A stretch of 64,000 nucleotides of DNA, from the NCBI RefSeq assembly GCF_023078275.1, contig NC_062987.1:20445772-20509771 (forward strand), read 5' to 3'. Shown here one piece after another: positions 49,901 to 61,900 of the stretch. Position 1 is the first letter of the stretch. Every line of letters starts with the position of its first letter. This stretch comes from Leguminivora glycinivorella. Taxonomy: Eukaryota; Arthropoda; Insecta; Lepidoptera; Tortricidae. Below the pieces are notes generated by a model. It did not search any database and was not told where the DNA came from. It saw only the letters and a program-made list of their open reading frames with translations. Made by a program: the position numbers and the translations under genes.

Positions 49901-52900
49901 TAGTGTAAATAAAAAGTCGAAAAGTAGGTCCTTTCTATACTTTTTGCTATGTATTTTATATTTCAATAGGCAGGCTTTTGTACCCATATTACAGTACTTT
50001 CAATATGTGCTATCCTATAATTAAATTCGAACACTCGCGTATTAGACACTACTAATATTATTTGAATGGAATTACCAACATTAAATCTCCTAATAAAAAT
50101 AAATTTTAAAGAATATCCCACACTATCAGATCAGAACCACTGGTATTTAATTTAAAACAAATGCCTATAATAAATAAATCCGATAAACCTTTGGGTTGTC
50201 TGCTGTCGAATTTAATTGTTTTCATAGAAAATATTTTAATTTGTATCCTTCCAGCTCGAGATTCTTGGAAGCCTTGTAAATTTTTCTTTGTGACAACAAG
50301 ATATGACATTTATTTCAGGAAATTTACACATACATACATTACATACATTTATTGTAATAAACGGAGTACAAGTGACCAAGATAAAGATGATACAGTAGGG
50401 TATTTTTAACCCTTAAATTGGCACTGTGCACTACCGTGTACGTTGCGTAGTGAAAATTCCTGCCATTAATATATTACATTTCTAAAACATTTTTTACCAA
50501 AAACGAATAAATAATTTCATTGTAAATGGTAAAAAAAATATTTGATGTGGCAAAAATTTAAAATTAACGTTTGTGTCAAAAATGAATTCGACGCGGCGAC
50601 GCCTTTCAGTACCTCGGGAAAGTTTTATTAAAGTTTGACAACTTTTTTGTATACAAGTGGTGATTTTTATGTTTTGATCTTTTTAATAAAATAGTTGAAG
50701 AATATGAAAAAATAGTCATTTTGTTTGCATAAAACATGATAACAACGATAATCGTGGATAAATTAGAATATACACCATGGTTACCGTTGCCAAGTTGGTG
50801 GTGAAGTACCTATATCGAACAACGGTAACCAGTAACCACCGTGTACGTTGCCAACAACTCGGTAAATTACCTGAGACTTTTGTTTTGATTGAAATGTAAC
50901 AATTTTACGCTTACTATGTTTTTTTATTCATTTAATTAACTTGTTTATATCTTTCTTTAGCTGGAGGGTCAGGGTCGATCACATAAGATTGGCTTTGATG
51001 CCCGTAGAAAATGCATGGTCTGATGAAGTGATGATGGTTCTGGTCTGCACCAACAAGATTCTGAGAATAGCCCTGATCCAGTTTCTTAAAATTCTTCCTT
51101 GGATCGATTACATCAAATGAAATTTTGCTTGACTACTTGTCTTGTCAGTCTGAGATTAGGTTGACAATTGACAAATATAATGAAGCACGATTATTTCTGA
51201 TAGCATGTTCTTTACTTCTCTTTCATCCATAATAGAGGGAGTTCTACTCTCTCCATCTACAATTAATTATGATGCACTGCCCACATAAAGTCTGTTCAAT
51301 CCATAGCCACTCCATCTACAGTTGATCACTCACCTCCATCAATAAAATCAGAAGCTGAATTACAAATACTTTGGAATGCAAGTTAGAGATGTATATTTGA
51401 CAGATAAGAATGATGATACCTTATTATATTACGGTTGTAAAGGTATAGCATTTACGTCAAAAATGGGTATGTAAGAACTTCGTAAAGACTGGAGTGTTAT
51501 TGGGGTTTATTTTTTATTTCGTAATGTATGCTGGATACCCTTTCGGTTGTCATCGCAACCATGCTTCGCAACCAGGGGCAAGGGAAGAATTTTCCTTCTT
51601 TGTTTGTAACTAGTTGCATACAGTTTCAACGAATCGGAAACTCAACTACCTTAGGTGGTAAAATAGTAATTGGTTTTTGCAAAAGTATACAAAAAAAAAA
51701 CCGGCCAAGAGCGTGTCGGGCCACGCTCAGTGTAGGGTTCCGTAGTTTTCAGTATTTTTCTCAAAAACTACTGAACCTATCAAGTTCAAAATAATTTTCC
51801 TAGAAAGTCTTTATAAAGTTCTACTTTTGTGATTTTTTTCATATTTTTTAAACATATGGTTCAAAAGTTAGAGGGGGGGACGCACTTTTTTTTCCTTTAG
51901 GAGCGATTATTTCCGAAAATATTAATATTATCAAAAAACGATCTTAGTAAACCCTTATTCATTTTTAAATACCTATCCAAAAATATATCACATGTTGGGG
52001 TTGGAATGAAAAAAAAATATCAGCCCCCACTTTACATGTATGGGGGGTACCCTAATAAAACATTTTTTTCCATTTTTTATTTTTGCACTTTGTTGGCGTG
52101 ATTGATATACATATTGGTACCAAATTTCAGCTTTCTAGTGCTAACGGTTACTGAGATTATCCGCGGACGGACGGACGGACGGACGGACGGACAGACAGAC
52201 ATGGCGAAACTATAAGGGTTCCTAGTTGACTACGGAACCCTAAAAAACTGCGTATGTAATTTTGTATACGTTGACAACTTCTTTACGTGTCCTGAGCTAA
52301 TTTACATTTCGAGGCAACAATAAGGTTCGACGAATAATGTTAGGTTCTACAACATAGGACATTTTCTTTGTATCACCCATTCGGAAAGGGTACTTTTCTT
52401 CCCTGTTAGGAGGGAGCAAAGTGACACTTTTCTATTTAAGGACTTCATGTTGCCAGTATAAAATATTAGCGCACAAAAAATGTAAGCACATATAATATAC
52501 CTAATGTACAAACAAAATGTCGATTAAGAACTTATTTTGGGATTTCCTCACAGGTGATGTGAAAATCAGTATGTGTCATAGAGATGTGCCAAACCGAAAA
52601 TATCGCAAACCGGGCTGAACGGTTTGATTTTCTACGTAAACCGGTTTCAACCCGGTTTGACCAAACCGAGTTGCTACGACGGTCCTTAGCGTATTAATGT
52701 AGCGGTTAGGTTTGGCCCGTGTGAAGCGATTCGTCAAAATTAAACACGAATAAAGTCGGTCGGGTTGAGTCGAGTCAAGTTATGCCCGAAACACATTATA
52801 TAAACGTGTTTTTTTTTTATTTATTTAAAATTAAAGTTGTGTTTGAACAAGCTAAAATAAAACTAAATTAATTCAAATAAATATATTTCATTTCATTTCA

Positions 52901-55900
52901 TCAAAATATTCGTAATGGAGACAGAATTCACAAGGCAATCGGCAAGGGCGGCAACGGCAGAATAGCGGGAGCATTTAATTACAGTTGTAAATTGTTATAT
53001 TTCCCCATTTATTATTAGGAAAAAAAGCACCATCTGTTATAATTGATTTCAAACCAAAGCGAGCGCGGCCGTGGCGCCACTTCCGCGCGAAAGTACAGCT
53101 ATCCTGCTTGCATTCGCTGGCTTGCAGTTCCGATGCCGATATTGCCGGTTTCGTTATCAACATTTTCGAGTCGAGTCATGTGGGAGTGGGACCGATCGGT
53201 ACGTTCGTTCGGCTGCGTTCCGTCTGCTCGTTGGAACCGGTTTGGTGAACTGTCAAACCGAGTCGGGCCGAGTTGAGCCTAACTCGGTTAGAACCGGGTT
53301 GGCAAACCGGGTTGACACATCTCTAATGTGTCATATGGTAGCAAAATTATTTTGTTCCCTTGTAACACAATCTACTACTACTTATTTCCTAAAAGTGGAC
53401 AGAAAAACGTACGCTGCAGAATATTGCAAGGGCTAAGTTTACTGCATCAAATGCAATATGTTTCTTTGTTTTGACGTTGTAGGAGAAATGAAGAAAAGAA
53501 ATTGCTTTAATGATGAGAAAAAAATTATTTTTCGTATAATTTTCCTTTTATTTTTATACAAAATAATTTACTACCTTCTTGGCAGCGGTAACCAGCATGT
53601 ACATACCAGAAAGTAGCTCTATTGCCACAAAATTGGCAACGTGCATGGTGGTGTACATAGATTTTCTGAAAAACTATTAACGCTGGATTTTTTTTAACAT
53701 TTTTCTGTAGAGCCTAAGACACTACTAAATAAAGGTATTATACTGTATCACTCGTTTTTGACATTTTTTACTCTTGCCAATTTAAGGGTTAAAGTTTATG
53801 TAATGAAGAAGTAAAATTGCGGCCTTGTTTAGGTATTTATATTTATGGAATAAATTGGAAATATCTAATACCTACATACTTATTATATATTGGTAGCGGC
53901 TCCATTCGTTCAATATTCGTTCGCAATTCATTTTGACATATAAGTCATTTGAGCATATTATGACAAAAGGTATTTTGATAAAGAGTTTTTAGTGTGTGGC
54001 AGTTCCATTTGCAATTTTGATACTTAGGTCTTTATACACTATGTTGGTTATGACATGAACGATTTTTTTCCTAAGCAGATAAGAAGTTAACGTTATTAGC
54101 ATCAACAAGAATGTTATAAATGCAATTTAGACCCAGATTTTTAAAACATTTTTGTTATGAATTGTGCGTCCTTGTATTTAATGTCATTGCAGTAGCTTGT
54201 ACTCATCAACTTATAATATAAATAAAACCTTAAAAAATTAATTAAAAAAGCTGTAAAAACGTATGCGACGACTGAGATTTGAACTTGTGACCTGTGGCTT
54301 GTAAGTCTAACGATAATCGCCGGGGCTATACCTGGCCGTGACATATGGGTCGAAATTAGACTTTGCATAGCTTTCGCGTGTTTGTAACAAGCGTTGCTTC
54401 AACGATTCTGAAGAATGGAAGAATACATTTCACAAGATGACGGAGATCTGTCAAATGGTAGAAGAGAAAAACGTGAGATAGATGTATGTACTGACAAGTA
54501 TATACTCTTTTCGACGACTGTCAAATCGCATGCCTAAAATAAATGTGTAATTTTTTTAATTACTTTGGACTTTATTATCGGTGGGAAACGTCTGTTTTTA
54601 ATCTACTTAAAATATTACTTATGTAGAAACAGGCATGTAATGAGGAGGAACACTCAAAGGATATGACAGATGGCGCCACCCTATTAGTCCGTGAGACGTG
54701 AGAGCGAGAAGCTGATAATTATGTTTTTTCTCTCTCTCACATATGAATGACAGTGACATGCATAGGCGCCGCCTGGCGGGGTAAAATGTCAGTGTGCCTC
54801 CTCATTTACGTTAATGTGTAATAGAAGAACAGAATAAAAAGCATGCGACACGGCTCATCACCTACCCTCGGCTCAGCTCCACCGGCGTGGTGGTTTGCCA
54901 TATGGATTCCTAAATGTAAGACACTAAGGTCCAAACCAAACCACGCAAAAAATGTAAATATATTAAATAAATTAAAGTATTAAATAAAGGTCAAACTTAT
55001 TGGGTGGATTATCATGCTGTTAATATTGTTAAATAGGGACAATAAAAGTCAACCTCGTACTATTATCTGTTTCGAATTTGCCCGGTCAAATATTTAGATT
55101 TTTTATTTCCATATAAATATATTGGTGGTTTTTATATGTTAAATATCTGAAAAATTATGTGCTTTTGATTTCTGGTTAAAAATATCTGTTATTATATCAG
55201 CTCTAGAGCACGTTAGACAAAATTCAAAAATTCTATATCAATAAAAATAGTCTTATTTCCCGTCATATATTTAGGTGGCTTCGGGTTGTAAACCTTAAAA
55301 CTGATGTTTTTCTACATGTTTCCACCATTAAATTACTGTGAGGTATTTTGCTGAAAGAAAACGCTTATTTTCTAGGCGTAGTTTTTAGGGTTCCGTAGCC
55401 AAAATGGCAAAAACGGAACCCTTATAGTTTCGTCATGTCCGTCTGTCCGTCTGTCCGTCTGTCACAGCCGATTTACTCGGAAACTATAAGTACTACAGTG
55501 ATGAAATTTGATGGGAATATGTGTTGTATGAACCGCTACAAAATTATGACACTAAATAGTAAAAAAAAGAATTGGGGGTGGGGCCCCCATACATGTAACT
55601 GAGGGATGAAAATTTTTTTTTCGATGTACATACCCGTGTGGGGTATCAATGGAAAGGTCTTTTAAAATGATATAAAGTTTTCTAAAAACATTTTTCTTAA
55701 AGTGAACGGTTTTTGAGATATCAGCTCTCAAAGTCGTAAAAAGTATGTCCCCCCCCCTCTATTTTTATAACTACGGGGTATAAAATTCTAAAAAAAATAG
55801 AGGTGATGCATGCTAATTAACTCTTTCAACGATTTTTGGTTTGATCAAAGTATCTCTTATAGTTTTTGAGATAGGTTGATTTAACTGTAATTTTGGCAGG

Positions 55901-58900
55901 TGTATAAATTGACATAATAAGTTTATTATATTTGCTGCTACGGAACCCTTTGTGCGCGAGCCCGACTCGCACTTGGCCGGTTTTTTTAATATCTTCCATT
56001 CCAAACTATTGGTGGATTCGAAAATATAGGTTTTTTAAATTGCGATTAAGCGCTGTATATGAAATAAAACTACTGTTATAGAATTATTTTCAAAAATATC
56101 GTACCGGTCTTAGGCTACAGTGACATTGCAACCGAGACTTAATACATAGTAATACGCGATTAAGTCCCGTTTGCAATTTTAAATACCGTATTATAATTAT
56201 ATTCCTAGTAAGATGGTAATCGCTTTTGTTTAGCTAGTTACGGCATATAATTATATCCCTAGGGTTATAACTATACCTCCGCCGCACCGCCGCACTCCTG
56301 CCTACAATCATTTCACTAAACTGAATCTAGTCATATAACTATATGACTAAACTAGTAACGTATTATAGTTATATTCCTAGTAAGATAGCAATTAATCGCT
56401 TTCGTTTAACTATGTTACGACGTATAATTATATTCCTAGGGTTATAACTATATAACGGCTTTATCTATCTTACTGCGACATATACATGGTATCAGTGCAT
56501 TGACCCATATGGCATGCAAATTATAAAAATTTGCACTCGCTGACTTGCAGTTCCGATGCCGATATTGCCGGTTTCGTTATCAACATTTTCGAGTCGAGTC
56601 ATGTGGGAGTGGGACCGATCGGTACGTTCGTTCGGCTGCGTTCCGTCTGCTTGTTGAACCGGTTTGGTGAACTGTCAAACCGAGTCGGGCCGAGTTGAGC
56701 CTAACTCGGTTTGAACCGGGTTGGCAAACCGGGTTGACACATCTCTAGTTACAGGGGCGGGAGGGGGTCTTTCTTACAACACGTTACGTAACATTGTTTC
56801 TAAAAAATTTGGGAATTAAAACTCCCAAACTGGCAACCCTTTTCATTTACATTACGGGGAATCCCTCGATTGTATTAGTCTGGTCATTTTTAATTTGTTC
56901 TCGCAAGTTGGCAAACGTTTTCATTTATATTTCACGGGGAGTCCCTAGATTGCATTGTACGTCATTTAATGTTGTTTTCGTTACTTCGTTAGTGTTTATG
57001 CGTGAGTTCATAGTGTTCGTTTTTACGACTTTAGGATAAAATTGATCACATGAGTGTTACGTAACGTTTAGAGAAGGGGAGGGGGGGGTACAGAAAAACG
57101 TTACGGTGCGTTAAAAGGGGGAAAAGGGGGTCAAAAATCTTCAAAAATTGCGTTACGTAATACTTGAACGCTCCCATATAGGTGGGTCGCACTCACAGCC
57201 ACCTTAGCGGCAGAGTATGGAGTGCATGTTGCCATGACTTTGACTATGGTCTTACTTCAAGCAGTCAAATAAGTAGAATTACTTACAAGCACGGCTGCAC
57301 ATCTGCTGTATGAAGTTAGTCACAGGAGCCACCTTATCTGGCATAGTGTACACCGGTGGCAGAGTATTGTTGCCATGGCTACGGTCCTGCTTCAGGTAAT
57401 CAATGGTCAGGGCCAGTATTTGGAAGTAGTTGGAAGTCCGGACTGAACTGTCGGGCATGTCTAGACCGTACTCTTCACAGCCAATCTTGATGTCGCTGAC
57501 GTAGCCGGGAGGGATGCGATCTGTATGAAGTAAGAAATATTATAATATTATGGTTTAACTGGTTTAAGATGATGCAATAGGTATGGTACGGGCACTAAGA
57601 AAATGCCTTTAACCCTTTACTGTCTGTTTCATAGTTATCTCAAAAAACTGATAACAGGTACGAACTAGTAGTTAGTAAGTTTGAATCCCAGTGGGGAATT
57701 CATTTGTGTGGTGAGTACAGATATTTTTTCCTGTCACATATGTTTTCTACGTATTTGGAATTTATATATTATAGAATAGAATAAATTTTATTCGTAAACA
57801 AACAAAAGAGAAAAATATTACAAATAGGAACACATAAAAACGAGAAGGTGCCATGAAATGGTTTAACCTCAGCATATTGCTGGCGACTTCCAGCGCTGAT
57901 CTTCCAGTTTATAATATGTCTGAGTTACCAGCACAATAGACTTCGTACGATTGCCGTGGGGCCTGTGGGGCATAGTTAGTTTGTGAAAGATTGTCCTATG
58001 ATATTTAGGTTGAAGAGACATTCTTTACCTGGATTTATGACTTCATGGTAGTTATCCTTGATGCCATCGATCAGGTTGAATCGTAGGATAGTGCACTCTC
58101 CTATAATAAACTCGGTGCCAGCCTGACAATAATAGTTGACATCCATCAGGTAGATATCTGCGTGGATTAGGGCTGAAAAAAAAAACTACAATTAGGAGTA
58201 TTACTGCAATATTCTGCTGTCAGAGAACAGCACTGCCAGTCTGCCACAAACATGGTGTAACATGTAGAAACTTGAATAGTTTAACCCTTAAATGCATAGT
58301 GATGTACTGATGTATATATGCATCATGTATTTTTGACTCTATTGACAGCATGTCAAAATTCAAATTTGAATAAATCTTTGTCAAGGTCATGCATTTACGA
58401 TGACAACAACGTATAGGGTACAATCTGCAATTATTTTTTTCAGAAAATTGCACCTTACCCACCAACGTACAAAGTGCTATCTGCTACAAAAAAAAAATCG
58501 CAGATTGCTCCTTGTACGTTGTTGTCGTGTCGTGATTTTTTTAGGGTTAATGAAACTTAGATGCTTGCACATCATAAACGAAATCCGATTTGGCAAGAAA
58601 GACTGCAACAGTCACTGGCAATAATATTGTACATAAAGATCTGACACGCTCTTATGGCTTTAGAAATAAGATTGTCTCAAATATTTTTGCGGCCTTTTTT
58701 TGTGCAATATTATTGCCGGTGACTTGTACTAACATTTATACACAATATACAAATCTTTTATCAAAATTATGTTAAACTTGAAATTTTGTTAAGCTATCAC
58801 ACAGCTTATGAAAATTAAATCAATCAATCATTTATTTGTGATAACTACAATGAAATACACAAGTAAAAAAAACAGAAACAGCAAATAAAAGAAATTAAAA

Positions 58901-61900
58901 CATATAAGTTACCACTAAATGGTCCCGACTTAGCATAAATGCTAACCCGAGGGTCAGCGCTGGTCAGCCTGGTAAATGCTGATGGACATCTTCGGGATCA
59001 TCCACATATTACGTCACACCAAATTTCAGGTTTTTGGACCCCTCCCCCCCCCCTATGTCACGCTTTTTTGTATCCCTTTAACAGGGCTTGTCACATTTAG
59101 TATGACCCCCCCCTCCCCCTTACACTGTGACGTAATATATGGATGACGCCTTCTAGGAGTTGTTGTTTTAGTTAAATATTACCACAACATACCTTCGTTA
59201 GAGCTAAAAGAGTTAAGCTTGACGAAGCTCTTAATGTCTTTTACTTCATCTTCTTCAGCCTTCTGCTGTTCCATTTGCATCTGGTCTATCTCAGCCAAGG
59301 ATATGCCGGTGGATGTGTATTTTTTCTCCGGAACGTTGTTCTTCATTTTGGCCTGTTTCGCCATGGCCTCATACTTTGCTCGAACGGGGGGAGGTGCATC
59401 CTAGGAAATGAATTATTAGTACATTACTACAGAGGCCGGGACAAAGGGGGTTGCCGGCCGAAGACATATAGACCGAAGACGGATAGGTCTGAGGCGGGCA
59501 ACCCCATTTCCCGCCGAGGTATGTATAGTGCTTTTCTCAAACATGGTAATAAATAAAGTCTACTGAAAATAGTAACTTTGGATGGCTGTATCTCCTAAAC
59601 GGTGCGTCGTAGCGCAAAAATAATCGAATTTTCGTTCCCCTTTGATACCCCGTATACGGGTTGTCTATTGTTTGCCCGACAGTCATTTAACATAATATTC
59701 ATTTGCCCGAATCTAACTTGCCTGAATTTCATTTGCCCGAATGATTTGTTTACCATAAAAATCATATGACATACTCGTTGTTTATCCGAATATTACCTTC
59801 CATAATCATACAATGCCATACTATTTGTTAGCCATATTATTAAGTGCAATAATATGGTTTCATAGAATATTCAAACGCCATAAGCAATTATTGCCATATT
59901 AATTGTTGCCCATATTATTACCTAACCTAACCTACTTTCTTATAGCAGTTTTATTTTCCAGGGGTCACAGTTCTAACCTAACCTAACCTACTTTTCCAGC
60001 AGTTTCATTCTCCAGGGGGTCACAGTTCTAACCTAACCTAACCTACTTTCTGATAGCAGTTTCATTTTCCAGGGGTCGCAGTTCTAACCTAACCTACAGT
60101 ACTGTCTGATAGTATTTTCATTTTCCGGGGGGTCACAGTTCTAACCTAACCTACTTTCTGATAGCAGTTTCATTCTCTAGTCCTTCTAGTACCTATTATA
60201 GTAGTTTTCGATTCTGCCAAAGCACATTATGGAAATTGACTTTTCTGGACGCTAATTTGTATGACAAATGATGGTATGGAATGTGGTAATTACGGATTTC
60301 GATGATTCTGACAAATGACATTATGGAAACTGACTTTATGGGAAACAAAGTTTCTGACACTAGATTAATATAGTAAACAATGATTATGGCATAAGATGTT
60401 ATGAGAAACAATATTATGATTGTTGAATAGGATGGCAAATAAAATTATGGCAAATGAAATTCTGGCAAATGGGGGTATCCCCCGTATACGCTTATAAAAA
60501 AACAAAAAGTAAAAAAAAAAATAAAAAAAAAACGAAAAAATTTTTTTTGTATGAAAACGCACCCAAAATCAAATATTGTCTAGGGCCCGTACCAGTTGCA
60601 GTCGGCACGTCTATAAAGCCCCTTATAGTTTTTTTTTTATTGGCTAAATACTTGGATGTTATGTCACAATTATCTGTGTTTGGAAATTAAAAAAGAGGAC
60701 TTTGCCGGCCTTGGCCTGCAAGGTTTATATGAAATCCCATTATATATCAATCGTCCTAGCCGCACCTGCAACGTCATACTTCGCTGCCAATTATAAGGCA
60801 CATAACATCAATATTTCATACCATGTTTGAGAAAAGTATATTAAGACACATGTGGGGACTAGCCACTCCCATAAAATTGAATTGTACGAAATACCCAAGA
60901 TATTAGCAATTTTTTTTCAAGTTTTGTACATGCATTATAGCATGGCATAGTCGCTGGGCGAGACAAACTATGGTGTGGAAGCCCGCTAACACCCGCGGTG
61001 ATAACTGGATGCGGATGACAATGCACCGACAAGTGTGGAGGAATGGAGAGGAGCACTATCTCCGAAGACAGGCGCTTTAAAGGCTGCTATAGATAGATAG
61101 ACATATATTATATTTATTTATTTATAATTCAGGCAGGCAGTTGAAAAAACAACTGATATGGCCTGTATCCTGGTATCTTTTTCTAGGTTTATCTCATATT
61201 ATTATGTTTGTCTAGTTTGTTCTTATAACTGTTGATGTTGGGTGCTGAGACTACTTCCTCTGGTAGCTTGTTCCAAGGCGTGACTACTCTGTTATACGTT
61301 CAAATATCCTTTAAAATTTTATAAATAGTATGTGTAACAGATTATTCTTTTGCTTAAATAAAGTATCTCGTCATGACTGCGAATGAGCTATGGGCCAAGA
61401 TTACCACAGAGTGGCAGCCCAGGCCAAAACGGGGACCTGGCAGACCATGCATGTGATTGTGGAACAAGCTAGACTCCTTTTTGGAAGAATGGCTGAGGAC
61501 TGCTCAACACAGGGAAGAGTGGAAGAAGCGGGGGGAGGCTTTTGCCCAGCAGTGGGACATGACAGGCTCTTAATAATAATAAATAAGTATCTAACACAGC
61601 ACAGAGTTAAGAAGTTAACAAGCCATGTAGAAGTTCTTTTATCAAGGCATTGTTAAAATAGATATCTAACAGCACAAAAACTTGTGGTGTTAAATATGAA
61701 TATTGAACATGACACCAATGTTTACAAAAATGATAACCCTATCTGTACATGGTGTAACAACAGGAAACCAAAAAATTTTAACGGGATATTCCTGACCACA
61801 TTTCAAGCCTAAAATTTTGCTGGATTTTGCCCTGCCCGGTGGGCCTTGTCGTTTTTTTTCGTGTATGTGCTTGAAAAACATCAAATCAAAAAATATTTAA

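Larger units (their letters stand above)
50410..53788. mobile_element. piggyBac-type element with TTAA flanks
   Basis: The ends CCCTTAAATTGGCA and the complement (14 bp) are directly flanked by TTAA at 50406-50409 and 53789-53792, the signature of piggyBac elements. Near both ends lie several copies of a GTGTACGTTGCC-like motif. At about 51010-51105 a frame encodes an acidic, Ser/Asp-rich stretch (SDDGSGLHQQDSENSPDPVS) that fits a decayed transposase N-terminus, but no catalytic part is seen. It carries two younger repeats. Confidence 0.85.
47049..56530. mobile_element. 9.5-kb insertion in hAT 1 with long inverted arms
   Basis: It is flanked by TTGCA on both sides (47044-47048, 56531-56535), where the intact hAT has this once. 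Near the ends lie inverted arms of 320-440 bp (47107-47545 and 56165-56487), starting ATGTCGCAGTAAGATAGATA. Each arm has two internal repeats around CCCTAGGGATATAATTATAT. I found no gene in the core, which holds a tRNA-like sequence, MITEs and a piggyBac-type element. A long-TIR DNA transposon or foldback element is likely; Polinton-type is possible but no supporting gene is seen. Confidence 0.65.
45448..56747 (+). mobile_element. hAT-type element 1, split by insertions
   Basis: The left end TAGAGATGTG at 45448 is preceded by GTTACAGG, and the right end CACATCTCTA at 56747 is followed by GTTACAGG: an 8-bp target duplication, as hAT elements make. Its own sequence is 45448 to about 45897, about 46911-47048 and 56531-56747; joined in order these match the intact 747-bp copies nearby. 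It carries no transposase. Confidence 0.92.
45372..57175. mobile_element. Outer short element with GGGAGCG ends, filled by later insertions
   Basis: The ends GGGAGCGTTCAAGTATTAC at 45372 and the complement at 57175 are inverted copies. Removing the hAT insertion (45448-56747 with one TSD copy) leaves an element of about 500 bp. Its sequence next to the ends holds G-rich runs and CGTTACGTAA-type motifs. It is inserted in the decayed exon 4 copy. I see no clear target-site duplication longer than two bases. Confidence 0.8.

Noticed and set aside
47049..56530. Polinton/Maverick virus-like transposon
   Set aside because: Long inverted arms fit, but no polymerase, integrase, ATPase or capsid-like frame was seen, and the flanking duplication is 5 bp; left as unclassified.
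59920..60185. True telomere or chromosome end
   Set aside because: CCTAA runs are only two or three units long, are separated by other sequence and lie within a gene intron.
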